64,000 nt of DNA from Panopea generosa (taxonomy: Eukaryota; Mollusca; Bivalvia; Adapedonta; Hiatellidae), in assembly GCA_029582155.1 (NCBI GenBank), contig CM055903.1, positions 38,846,853 to 38,910,852 on the forward strand, written 5' to 3'. The position numbers and the translations under genes were made by a program. Position 1 is the stretch's first letter. Every line of letters begins with the position of its first letter. A model generated the notes under the pieces. That model had not been told where the DNA came from. It worked only from the letters and a program-made list of their open reading frames with translations, and did no database searches. This document shows positions 34,966 to 45,682 of this stretch, piece after piece.

Positions 34966-35447
34966 ACACCAACATGTAAAAACGCTAGTTAAAATTTAAA
35001 ACCGACGCTTCGGCTTGTCGCCTTAATCATGGAACTCTCCAGTTTATCAAAATATCTAATGTTATTAATTATTGTTGTGGGAACTAAATGTTTATTACTG
35101 CCTAGCTGACAATGTAGTAAAGAAGTTGGGATAACTGTTGTTCAACAGAGATGTGTGTAAACAACATTGGATAATTTAAACAAATATTAATTATTTATAT
35201 GTCTGTTTATCAATGTCTGCTATGATGTCATGTTTTACACAACAAAATAATATAAAAACAATTTGTAGTCATTGTAGTACACAGAAAATGTCATTTTATA
35301 CTCCTATGAGAAATGAAAAATGTGAGGTGAGAGACAATTTCATTAATCTTTACAGATATTAAAGTGTTTTTTGGTGTATTTTAACTACACATTTAAGGAG
35401 CCTTTGCTGAAGTATGGTTAGAGAAGGGATGGCAAAGTCTGGCAATA
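34966..35447. other. No gene recognised
   Basis: A+T-rich spacer with no recognisable repeat or coding signal. Confidence 0.4.
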
Positions 35448-35602
35448 GGGGAAAGTTATCAGTTAATTGTAGAAATGGGGTGTGCTCAAGTACTGGTTAA
35501 CCTTTTAGGATCCCAGAAAAGAATGGTTAGATTAACTAATCATCTGTTAGCCCTCGATGGCATAAAAATGATGCTAAATATTCAATTAATCAATCAATCA
35601 TC
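35448..35602 (+). mobile_element. SINE-A, 3' half only
   Basis: 'GAAAGTTATCAGTTAATTGT', 'GTGTGCTCAAGTACTGGTTA', 'CATCTGTTAGCCCTCGATGG' and the tail 'ATTCAATTAATCAATCAATC'. The tRNA head is missing. Confidence 0.9.
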
Positions 35603-35800
35603 TTTGTAAAGGTATGACACAGACAACTATAGGACAATTGTCCTCCCCTGTAGAGTATTTGATCCAGCAAGCTTCCTGTCGGTAGTCAGCAGATGACTTC
35701 TTTGCTGCCTTATAGTGTGTTAAATCTCCTGCTGGCTCATCCAGCGGTAGATGATATCTTACAACAATCTTGTTATCTAATGAAACAGGACATTACATTA

Positions 35801-36061
35801 CCGTGGTCCTCCGTTGCCAAGTGGTTTAAGGCGCCATCTCAAGATCATTTATCTCACCACCAAGGTCGTAAGTTCAAGTCCGCTTACTCCAAAAACTTTA
35901 TGTGAGAAAGTTTGCCAGTTATTTGTGGAAAGACGGTGGTTCTACTCAGTCTGAGGTCTTCCTCCACCAGTAAACTGGATATGCCTTATATAAACTGAAA
36001 TGTATTGAAAATTGAATTAAACCTTATTAAAAAAAAAAGAAACAAAAAAAAAAGAAACAAA
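35801..36061 (+). mobile_element. SINE-D, full length, 11-bp TSD
   Basis: Complete head: A box 'TTGCCAAGTGGTTTAAGGCG' and B-box region 'GTCGTAAGTTCAAGTCCGC', like a class II (Leu/Ser) tRNA. The body is complete and ends in an A-rich tail with GAAAC interruptions. 'ACATTACATTA' at 35790-35800 and 36062-36072 is a perfect flanking repeat. The open frame 35693-35905 runs into this head and is not a gene. Confidence 0.93.
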
Positions 36062-36080
36062 ACATTACATTATAATAAAC

Positions 36081-36288
36081 TGCGGCATGGTCTTGTGATA
36101 TAGCATTTGCTTCACATGTGAAAAGGTGTGGGTGACATCGAAGACTTGAAAAATGTTACTTGAATTATCCTCGCTTAGCGCTCAGCATTTAGAGGAAAGT
36201 TCTATTATATATAGTTGGTATTTGTGACTGTTTGGAGTATAATACTACATGTCTGCAGCACGGCACTCCAATGTGGTAGTATTACATT
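36081..36288 (+). mobile_element. SINE-B, diverged
   Basis: 'GCGGCATGGTCTTGTGATAT' (A-box region), 'GACATCGAAGACTTGAAAAA' and 'TAGCGCTCAGCATTTAGAGG' are present. The 3' end is lost. Confidence 0.75.
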
Positions 36289-36459
36289 GTTGTTATTTAA
36301 TTAAGGAACAGAAATGCTTTATTACAGCATTTTTATGACAGATTCAGATGATCACCTTTTTGTTCTTGCCATATTATATTAGTTGCAAGGGTTGTGGGCT
36401 CGCATAATTTATTACCCTGCTTAAAACAGAAAGAGCCCCTGTTGATACTCTTCTTTACA

Positions 36460-36995
36460 AACTGACAACATGTTAGTATAAACAGTCTAAGCAGATGAGC
36501 TGATTTGCTGTCAGTCTTTAGGAAATGAATGTATATGCTGTCAATCCATAGTATGTGAACTGATAATGCTGTCATAATGTAGCAGATGAGCTGATATGCT
36601 GTCAGTCTTTAGGAAATGAGCTTATATGCTGTCAATGAGCTGAAAATTGCTATCATAATAGCTAATATCCTATCAGTCTTAGGTATTGAGCTGATAATTG
36701 CTATCATAATAGCTAATATGCTATCAGTCTTACATAATGAGCATAAATGCTGTCAGTCTGCAATAGATAAGCTAATAATTTTATGCTATCAATCTAAAGA
36801 AAAGAGCTGATATGCTATCAGTCTGTAGAAGATTATCTGATTGGCTGTCAGTCTGTAGAAGATGATCTGATTGGCTGTCAGACTATAATGAATTAGCTGA
36901 TACATCGTCAGACTTTACCAGATATGCTGAATTGATGTCAGGCTGTAGTAGTTGGCTTATCTGCTATAGACTGACAACATATCAGTTCATCTACA
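36460..36995. repeat. Degenerate 'GCTGATATGCTGTCAGTCT' repeats
   Basis: Irregular units of about 30-40 bp built on 'GAGCTGATATGCTGTCAGTC' and 'TTAGGAAATGAGCT'. This is the old edge of the array that continues at 37154. Confidence 0.8.
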
Positions 36996-37009
36996 GCAGA
37001 GTTGGGACT

Positions 37010-37153
37010 GCATCAGTGGTCTAGTGGTAGTGTGCCTGTGGTATGCTACTCCAGTGTTTGCAGCACTTCAAATACTGTCTCAAGAAGACACCATTGCAAA
37101 ATGACTGAAAATCTTTTGAAAGTGACACTAAATACTATACAACAACAACAAAA
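37010..37153 (+). mobile_element. Internally deleted SINE-B inside the array
   Basis: 'GTGGTCTAGTGGTAGTGTGC' (A box) is joined directly to the SINE 3' half ('TACTGTCTCAAGAAGACACC', 'GACACTAAATACTATACAAC', AAC tail). The middle, including the B box, is deleted. It interrupts the surrounding minisatellite. Confidence 0.85.
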
Positions 37154-38605
37154 TAATTGTCAGTTGTCTGCAGACTTGCAGCATACCATCTCATCTGCTG
37201 TAAGCTAACATCTTATGTCAGTCTGTAGCATATCACTATATCTGCTACAGGCTGACAACAAAACAGCTCATCTGCTATAGGCTGACAAAATATCAGCTTA
37301 CCTTGTACAGTCATTTGCACCATATCAACTCATCTGCTACAGGCTGACAAAATATCAGCTTATCTGCTATAGGCTGACAAAAAAATCTGCTATAGGCTGA
37401 CAAAATATCAGCTTATCTGCTATAGGCTGACAAAATATCAGCTTATCTGCTACAGGCTTACAAAATATCAGCTGACCTTGTACAGTCACTTGCACCATAT
37501 CAACTCATCTGCTATAGGCTGACAGAATATCAACTCATCTGTTATAGGCTGACAAAATATCAGCTTATCTGCTATAGGCTGACAAAATATCAACTCATCT
37601 GCTATAGGCTGACAAAATATCAGCTTGCCTTGTACAGTCACTTGCACCATATCAACTCAATTGCTATAGACTGACAAAATATCAGTTTATCTGCTATAAG
37701 CTGATAAAATATCAGCTTATCTGCTATAGGCTGACAAAATATCAACTCATCTGCTATAGGCTGACAAAATATCAGCTTACCTTGTACAGTCACTTGCACC
37801 ATATCAGTTCATCTGCTATAGGCTGACAAAATATCAACTCATCTGTTATAGGCTGACAAAATATCAGCTTATCTGCTATAGGCTGACAAAATATCAGTTT
37901 ATCTTGTACAGTCAATTGCACCATATCTGCTATAATCTGACAATAGATCAGCTTACCTTGTACAGTCACTTGCACCATATCAACTCATCTGCTATAGGCT
38001 GACAAAATATCAACTCATCTGTTATAGGCGCCAAAAGATCAGCTTATCTGCTATAGGCTGACAACATATCAGCTTATCTTGTACAGTCACTTGCACCATA
38101 TCTGCTATAGGCTGACAAAATATCAACTTACCTTGTACAGTCACTTGCACCATATCAACTCATCTGCAATAGGCTGACAAAATAACAACTCATCTGCTAT
38201 AGGCTGACAAAATATCAGCTTATCTGCTATAGTCTGACAAAATATCAGCTTATCTTTTATGGTCACTTGCACCATATCAACTCATCTGCTATAGGCTGAC
38301 AAAATAACAACTCATCTGCTATAGGCTGACAAAATATCAGATTATCTGCTATAGTCTGACAAAATATCAGCTTATCTTGTACGGTCACTTGCACCATATC
38401 TGCTGTAGGCTAACAAAATATCAACTTACCTTTTACAGTCACTTGCACCATATCAACTCATCTGCAATAGGCTGACAAAATAACAACTCATCTGCTATAG
38501 GCTGACATAATATCAGCTTATCTGCTATAGTCTGACAAAATATCAGCTTATCTTGTATGGTCACTTGCACCATATCAACTCATCTGCTATAGGCTGACAA
38601 AATTT
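37154..38605. repeat. ~30-bp minisatellite 'CTGCTATAGGCTGACAAAAT'
   Basis: Units 'ATCTGCTATAGGCTGACAAA' + 'ATATCAGCTT', with a second unit type 'ACCTTGTACAGTCACTTGCA' + 'CCATATCAACTC' inserted every few copies. This forms irregular composite repeats of about 90-210 bp. Short minus-strand open frames here reflect the repeat. Confidence 0.95.
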
Positions 38606-38874
38606 CTGGTGAATGCATCTGCTTAGCAACAGACTGATAGTCATCTGTTCCAAACTGACATAATATAAACTGGCAAACCCAACCTGACAACTGCAAACAA
38701 ATATGCTCACTTGCTCTATGGTCACTGTTGCTTTTATTATCACAGTCATATCCTAGATGTTCTCTCAGACATGTGATGTCTTGCATATCGTATTATTGAC
38801 AAGATGGGGATGTCATTTCACGCTTGATTAATGTTCTGGCTGCAAAGGCCGATCATAGGTATGGTGCATTCTGA

Positions 38875-39105
38875 AGCTAATAAGCTCTTGTCCCCTGCCA
38901 GACAGGCAACTCATTTCTTTTCTTCATTTGGAACTGTTCTTTACCTACTATTTGACAAGTTATAAATTCATTATCATTTATATATCCCTTGGGAAATGGA
39001 TTTTGCTATAAATGGCCACTTTGTCGATATTTCCAACATATGGTCTGTTATGTCAAAAGTCCAGAAATTCAGTCGAACATGGAAAATTGCAGAATTATTC
39101 AAGAA
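38875..39105. repeat. Dispersed repeat ('CAACATATGGTCTGTT' family), copy 2
   Basis: Parallels 26640-26900: 'CAGACAGGCAACTCATTTCT', 'TTCATTATCATTTATATATC', 'GATATTTCCAACATATGGTC'. A weaker piece ('CTCAGACAGGCTGATTCTTT') is at about 39513-39600. Confidence 0.45.
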
Positions 39106-39147
39106 TATAATCAGGTGAGGGAAAAATGATATCTATTTTGATATGGC

Positions 39148-39335
39148 GTGATGTATGGTGTTTAGTGTCACTTTCAATATTTTTTTCAGTTTTCTCACGA
39201 CAGTGTATTTTGTATTTTGAGCACTGTCACACTGAAGTATCATGCTGCAGATGTATCACCCCACCCACGCAGTCTCATTATTCTGATGCTGGGCTGACCT
39301 CTTAATACTGAGGATGCTGTTTTAATCCTTTTTCA
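39148..39335 (-). mobile_element. SINE-B, 3' half, diverged
   Basis: Minus-strand SINE-B: 'GATGTATGGTGTTTAGTGTC', 'TTTCTCACGACAGTGTATTT' and 'CACTGTCACACTGAAGTATC', then 'CACCCCACCCACGCAGTCTC'. The head is absent. Confidence 0.75.
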
Positions 39336-39835
39336 TTATTCAAAGTTGATGAATAACATTTAAACATATCCACGCTAATTGAAATGTCTTAATCTCAAAA
39401 GGAAATTAACTGAAAGGTGGTGCAATTTATAATTTTGCCTTTATACCGTTTGTTCCATATTTGGTGACTGGGTTTTAATGTATTTTAGATATTGCATGTT
39501 ATCACAGCATGGGCACTAATCACCTCTCAGACAGGCTGATTCTTTTCATTTTTTATCTTCTAAAAATTTGTGTATCCTGTATTCGACAATATGGGACAAT
39601 ATGCTGCAAATGATTTATCGCCAGAAAATTGGGATTTGTGTTAAATGGCTGATTGGTAAATGCTCCATAAAGCTGGGTTACATAGTGCTGTAGAAGTACT
39701 AAATCTAGTAAAAATGCTAGAAATGCACAAAACTAATTGGCTCATATATAGTGTTAGGTCTGAGATGGGCTCAAACCCAAGACCTCCATTGTATGTCATT
39801 GGCATGTGATATATGATCCAGTACCTGGTGCAAGT
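39336..39835. other. No gene; possible tRNA-like remnant on minus strand
   Basis: At 39745-39800 the minus strand reads 'GGTCTTGGGTTTGAGCCCAT', which resembles the B-box end of a SINE-D-type head. No SINE body follows. Confidence 0.35.
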
Positions 39836-41615
39836 ATCAATTCTCCATTGTATGCCAATGATCCAGTATATCTGAATATTCCATTATATGTCAATTGTCC
39901 AGTATATCTGAATATTCCATTATATGTCAATGGCCCTTTATATGCAAATGGTCCATTATATGTCAATGGTTCATTATATGTCAATGGTCCATTATATGTC
40001 AATGGTCCATTTTATGTCAGTGGTTCATATTATGTCAATGGTCCATTATCTGTTAATGATCCCTTATCTGCTAATGGTCAATTATCTGCCAATGGTCCAT
40101 TATATGTCAACTGTCCATTTTATGTCAGTGGTTCATATCATGTCAATGGTCCAATATCTGTTAATGATCCCTTATCTGCCAATGGTCCATTATATGTCAA
40201 TGATTCATTATCTGTTAATGGTCCCTTATCTGCAAATGGTCCATTATATGTTAATGATCCCTAATCTGCCAATGGTCCCTTATCTGTCAATGGTTCATTA
40301 TCTATTAATGGTCCCTTATCTGCCAATTGTCCATTATCTGTTAATGGTCTCTTATCTGCCAATGGTCCATTATCTGTTAATGATCCATTATTTGCCAGTG
40401 GTCTATTATCTGTTAATGATCCCTTATTTGCCAATGGTCCCTTATCTGTTAATGATCCTTTATCTGCCAATGGTCCATTATCTTTAACTGATCCCTTATC
40501 TGCCAATGGTCCATTATCTGCTAATGATCCCTTATCTGCCAATGGTCAATTATCTGCCAATGGTCCATTATATGTCAATGATCCATTATCTGTTAATGAT
40601 CCCTTATCTGCAAATGGTCCATTATCTGTAAATGATCCCTTATCTGCCAATGGTCCATTATATGTAATGATTCATTATCTGTTAATGGTCCCTTATCTGT
40701 TAATGATCCCTTATTTGCCAATGGTCCCTTATCTGTTAATGATCCTTTATCTGTAAATGATCCCTTAGCTGCCAATGGTCCGTTATCTGCCAATGGTCCA
40801 TTATATGCCAATGGTCCATTATCTGTTAATGGTCCCTTATCTGCAAATGGTCCATTATCTGTAAATGATCCCTTATCTGCCAATGGTCCATTACATGTAA
40901 TGATTCATTATCTGTTAATGGTCCCTTATCTGTTAATGATCCCTTATCTGCCAATGGTCGATTATCTGTAAATGATCCCTTAGCTGCCAATGGTCCGTTA
41001 TCATTATATGTCAATGATTCATTATCTGTTAATGGTCCCTTATCTGCAAATGGTCCATTATATGTTAATGGTCTCTTATCTGCCAATGGTCCATTATCTG
41101 TTAATGATCCCTTATCTGCCATTGGTCCATTATATGTCAATGATCCATTATGTGTTAATGGTCCCTTATCTGCCAATGGTCCATTATCTGTTAATGATCC
41201 CTTAACTGCCAATGGTCCATTATCTGTTAATGATCCCTTATCTGCCATTGGTCCATTATATGTCAATGATCCATTATCTGTTAATGGTCCCTTATCTGCA
41301 AATGGTCCATTTTATGTTAATGGTCTCTTATCTGCCAATGGTCCATTATCTGTTAATGATCCCTTAACTGCCAATGATCCATTATCTGTTAATGATCCCT
41401 TATCTGCCAATGGTCCATTATCTGTTAATGATCCCTAATTTGCCAATGGTCCCTTATCTGCCAATGATCCATTATCTGTTAATGGTCCCTTATCTGCCAA
41501 TGGTTGATTATCTGTTAATGATCCCTTAATTGCCAATGGTCCCTTATCTGCCAATGATCCATTATCTGCCAATGGTCCCTTATCTGCCAATGGTCCATTA
41601 TCTGCCAATAGTTCA
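39836..41615. repeat. 18/36-bp minisatellite, ~99 units
   Basis: The 18-bp monomer is 'TCCATTATCTGTTAATGA', alternating with 'TCCCTTATCTGCCAATGG' to give a 36-bp dimer over most of the array. The left part (to ~40250) has 'TATATGTCAATGG' monomers instead. Stop-free frames of up to 187 codons with a 6-residue period arise on both strands; I regard them as artefacts. Confidence 0.96.
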
Positions 41616-41674
41616 ATATATTCTTAAAGTCAATGGTAGTCTCTCTCAATTCGCTTCAGTATCTGTATAGATCA

Positions 41675-41873
41675 AAAGTTAGTCCTCAATGGCTGAGTGG
41701 TCAAAGGCACTCTCAGTTAATGACCACTTACCTCTCTGTGCTGAGGTTGTACACTCACTCAGGCCAAAAATATATGTTTGCTAGTTACTGCAGGATTATT
41801 GGGGTTCTGTTCAGATTAATTCTGCAGCCTATGTTATCTGATGGTGTAGTAAAAATGTTATTAAACAGCATTT
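41675..41873 (+). mobile_element. SINE-D, diverged
   Basis: Head 'CTCAATGGCTGAGTGGTCAA' (A box) and 'CTGAGGTTGTACACTCAC'. The body keeps 'TTTGCTAGTTACTGCAGGAT' and 'CTGTTCAGATTAATTCTGCA' with 'AAAATGTTATTAAACAGCAT' at the 3' end. Confidence 0.75.
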
Positions 41874-42531
41874 AAAGAAATGGTTGAAAATGAAAATCAT
41901 TAAATTATTTAATTTTTAAAAGAATTTCAAAAGCTGTTGTCTTTGATAGAAAATATCCCAGTCTCTGAACAAAATGAACAAGCAAATTCTCATTGCATGG
42001 AAACCCAAAAATATGATTTTTCGCAAATTATAGAAGCATAACTGTAGAATGACAAATGACACAAACCCTAAAATGAACTTATCCTGTGTTTTGTCATTAT
42101 AAACATTGTATTAAAATTTCAAAAGATTTGATTCATGCATTTATACTGATGGAGAGACCCAAATTAGTGCCTAAAGTGGGGGACAGTAAATTAATGATAA
42201 TCAAGCTGTTGTGCAGGCTGAACAGCATCCAATTGATGTTAATTTGTTATGCAATCTAAGTCAATATGGATGCCAAAAATGAAATCAAAAATAAAACTGA
42301 TTATGTTTCAATTAGGCAATTTTTTCTTTCTCTCTTTTAAGTCAATATTTTAACATAGCAATCCATCAATGTCCTGATTTCATTCTATGAATTTCATGGA
42401 ACATGTCAAAATGAATTAATTTCTGAAGCTGTATGTGTCTGTATAGTATTTGCCAGTGTCAATTAAAAAACACCCTAGAAGTTTTCGAAAACTTTTCATG
42501 GGGTAACTTCTTAAAACATTTAACTGGCCTT
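41874..42531. other. No gene recognised
   Basis: A+T-rich DNA without visible repeats or coding signal. Confidence 0.4.
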
Positions 42532-42740
42532 TTTCCATGGCCTTATGGTCTTTGGTGCTGTCTCGGGATCATTAACCACTAACAGCTGAGGTTGTGGGTT
42601 CAGGCCCAGCTTTGTCCTGAAAAAATATGTGAGAAAGATTGCCAGTTTTATGTTGCCTGATGACACTGTGGTCTTCCTTGACCAATAAAACTGGTTGCCA
42701 TACTATATAACTTGTAATGTGTTCAAACCCCATTCAGTTT
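42532..42740 (+). mobile_element. SINE-D, diverged
   Basis: Head 'CATGGCCTTATGGTCTTTGG' and 'TGAGGTTGTGGGTTCAGGCC'. Body 'ATATGTGAGAAAGATTGCCA', 'TCTTCCTTGACCAATAAAAC' and 'GTAATGTGTTCAAACCCCAT'. Confidence 0.8.
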
Positions 42741-42832
42741 GTTTGTGGGTTGTTCTTGGTTCAATCCCTGGCTGGATGAATGAGAAACATAGACAGAAAT
42801 ACTGAATTATAATGACGAATCTGTGTTTTTTG

Positions 42833-43830
42833 TTGTTAAACACTGTCTTATAACACACAGGTGAGCAAGTTGAAACCATTCTAACATTCTTGTTTCAATT
42901 GACGTAACCATGGCTATCAATCAAACAAGCCAATAATCCAATAAGCGATCAGTTTTGTTATCATGGCCACCATTTTCCTTAGACAAGCTGACAGTGTCTA
43001 AGTAAACACTTCACTGTATTATATTGTATTTACTAGGAATAACAATGTCATGTGGCCAGTGGGTGGAGCAATAGTCGCACTCTCGTCAGATCAATTGTTT
43101 CTTCACTGACTCCTACATTAATCTCTTCCATATAAATCTCTGAACTAAATTCCACAGCATCTGTAACCACATCAATAAAATAAAAAATAACAATTTCTCC
43201 AGGCCACTGTCTGAGAAGCTGTTATTTGTTGATTTCATTTCCAGTTTCATTATGCCTTCTAAACTACAGACAATAATGACTGAAAGGAAAATGTCAGTTT
43301 AATGCAATTTACAATACTGTCTTCAGATTGTCCAATGCCATTAATAGCTGCTTAATTTGTAAGTCAATTCTGAAAGCATTTGTCTAGTGTGCATGCTCAG
43401 GATGTAGAATTGTCTCTCAGACTCAAAAGTCATTTAAAACCTAAAACCATTTGAACAAAGTGTTTGACAATTTTAGAAAAAAAGGTAATTATTTGTAAAT
43501 CTCAAGGGAGAAAAGGGTTCAACTATTTAGGGTTATTTTGGTAATATTTCTCAAAACGTGATCTATACTGTGGCTTGGCTCTGGGAAATATTCCATCCTG
43601 ATATGGTAGAATTAGAGATGAAATCTAGTTGACTATGAAGATACAAAACTGTTGTATGTTCTCTGAGGAACTAATTTTATAATAGTCCATTTTCATCCAT
43701 GCATGACTCTTTTTTTATAAGAGAAAAATACAGAATTTTGTATAGAAATTGTTTTTCAAGTTTTGTAAAAGAAATAGTTCAATAGCTCCAATTAGATACT
43801 TTAGCCTCAAATTGAAATAATAATGACCAA
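42833..43830. repeat. Direct segmental duplication, copy 1
   Basis: Matches 43862-44620 in order. Shared landmarks are 'GTCTTATAACACAC', 'ATCTCTGAACTAAA', 'GGCCACTGTCTGAGAAGCTG', 'GTCCAATGCCATTAATAGCT' and 'TCTATACTGTGGCTTGGCTC'. Copy 1 holds about 195 bp (42905-43098) that copy 2 lacks. No coding sequence is recognised. Confidence 0.85.
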
Positions 43831-43861
43831 AAAAAGCTATACATTATGATAGATGTTTTCT

Positions 43862-44620
43862 TTATTAAACACGGTGTCTTATAACACACTGATGATCAAA
43901 TCAGAGCCATTCTGATGTTCTTGTTTCAGTCGTTTCTTCAACTCCTGCATTAATCTTTTCTGTATAAAGTCTCTGAACTAAAATCCACAGTATAACATGA
44001 TTGTGTAACCATGTCAATAATAGAAAATAACAATTTCTCCAGGCCACTGTCTGAGAAGCTGTTATTTGTTGATTTCATTTCCAGTTTCATTATGCCTTCT
44101 AAATGACAGGCAATAATGACCGAAAGGAAAATGTCAGTTTAATGCAATTTACAATACTGTCTTCAGATTGTCCAATGCCATTAATAGCTGCTTAATTTGT
44201 AAGTCATTTGTGAAAGCATTTGTCTAGTGTGCATGCTTGGAATATAGAATTGTCTCTCAGACTTAAAAGTCATTAAATTTCACCACCTAAAACCATTTGA
44301 ACCCAGTGTTTGACAATTTCAGAGAAAAAGATAATAATTTGTAAATCTCAATGGAGAAAAAGGTTTAACTATATACGGTTATTTTGGTAATATTTCTCAA
44401 ATCATGATCTATACTGTGGCTTGGCTCTGGGAAATTATTCAATCCTGTCATGGTAGTATTATAGACGGAATCTGATTGACTATGAAGATGCAAAACTGTT
44501 TTATGTTCCCTTAAGAACTACTTTTTTAGTATTCATGCAAGTTTTCTTTTCTTTTTTTTAATATATTTTTTTTTTTCAAAAGCTCAATAGCTCCAATACT
44601 TTTTAAATCCCGATTTATGA
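43862..44620. repeat. Direct segmental duplication, copy 2
   Basis: Second copy of the segment above, about 840 bp downstream in the best-conserved part ('GGCCACTGTCTGAGAAGCTG' at 43203 and 44043). Similarity is high in the middle and fades at the edges. Confidence 0.85.
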
Positions 44621-44685
44621 AAATGAGTCTAGGTTTTATAAGATAATCTGTCATACACTGTACCGGTAGTCGTAGTAGAAGAATC

Positions 44686-44985
44686 ACCATGGCTAATTAA
44701 CTCAGTCAGCAGCACATCTGACTACCACGATGGAATCCCTGAGTTGGAATCCCTGAGTTGGAATCCCTGAGTTGGAATCCATGAGTTGGAATCCCTGTGT
44801 TGGAATCCCTGAGTTGGAATCCATGAGTTGGAATCCATGAGTTGGAATCCCTGAGTTGGAATCCCTGAGTTGGAATCCCTGTGTTGGAATCCCTGAGTTG
44901 GAATCCATGAGTTGGAATCCCTGTCCGGACACAGTATCCGTGATGATCACTAAATATTTCATGTAATGTCCCTCTTGTTTAAATG
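44686..44985 (+). mobile_element. SINE-A with B box amplified into a 14-bp array
   Basis: The head 'CCATGGCTAATTAACTCAGT' leads to 'CATCTGACTACCACGATG', then about 14 tandem copies of 'GAGTTGGAATCCCT' (44731-44923), then the normal continuation 'GTCCGGACACAGTATCCGTG'. The 14-bp unit is the tRNA B box plus a few bases. The SINE 3' half is missing. A minus-strand open frame (44702-45022) with a 14-residue period is an artefact. Confidence 0.92.
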
Positions 44986-45549
44986 ATCGAGTCAATAATT
45001 TCGTGCTACATGTCATCTTCATTCTTTAAGTGTTAAAACCTTGATGATATCTCAGATGATGAAAATATTGGTATATTTAACAATGTCCAGATTTATAATA
45101 AAGACACTTAACGTTTTGATAAACAAAAGTTCTTATTAAGTTTTAGTATTTACCGTGCAGTGGAGTCTTTCATTTAAGGCCAGCATAAGGAAACGTATAT
45201 TTAAACAATGTACCCTATTTCAATTATTCTTCTTTTTTCCTATATGAATATATTTTATCGCGATCTTGATTGTTTTTTGTAAATAATTTGTTATTGGGAA
45301 GGGCCGATTTTAATGTTGGGTAACTTGTGGCCAAACTCTTTTGCTACTACAGGTATACAAAAAAGCAATAAAATATGTTTAAAATATCATTAAATATGCA
45401 AACAAATTATCTGAGAATTGTGTTTGGCTTAATCACCTATATCATGTATTATGTGTTTTTTTTTAATATAGTAATGTTATTTAAAAAGTTTCTGTTATCT
45501 TAAAAATATTATCTTCATAGGAGTTGAATAGCATCATTTGTATACTGTT
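44986..45549. other. No gene recognised
   Basis: A+T-rich, no repeat seen. Confidence 0.4.
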
Positions 45550-45682
45550 AAGGGCTAACAGAACGATGAGCTGTCTTAACCCATACTCAAGCTTACCCAT
45601 CTCCAGAAGTAACTGATAACTTTCTCACTTGAATTCACGGTTAGAGACAATGAGATGCAATGTCATATATAAATCACCATGG
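45550..45682 (-). mobile_element. SINE-A, internal fragment
   Basis: Minus-strand SINE-A body: 'GGGCTAACAGAACGATGAGC', 'CCATACTCAAGCTTACCCAT', 'AACTGATAACTTTCTCACTT' and 'GAGACAATGAGATGCAATGT'. Confidence 0.8.

Noticed and set aside
39796..41266. Repetitive 'protein' frames over the 18-bp array
   Set aside because: Both strands and two plus frames are open at once, as expected for an 18-bp unit without stops.
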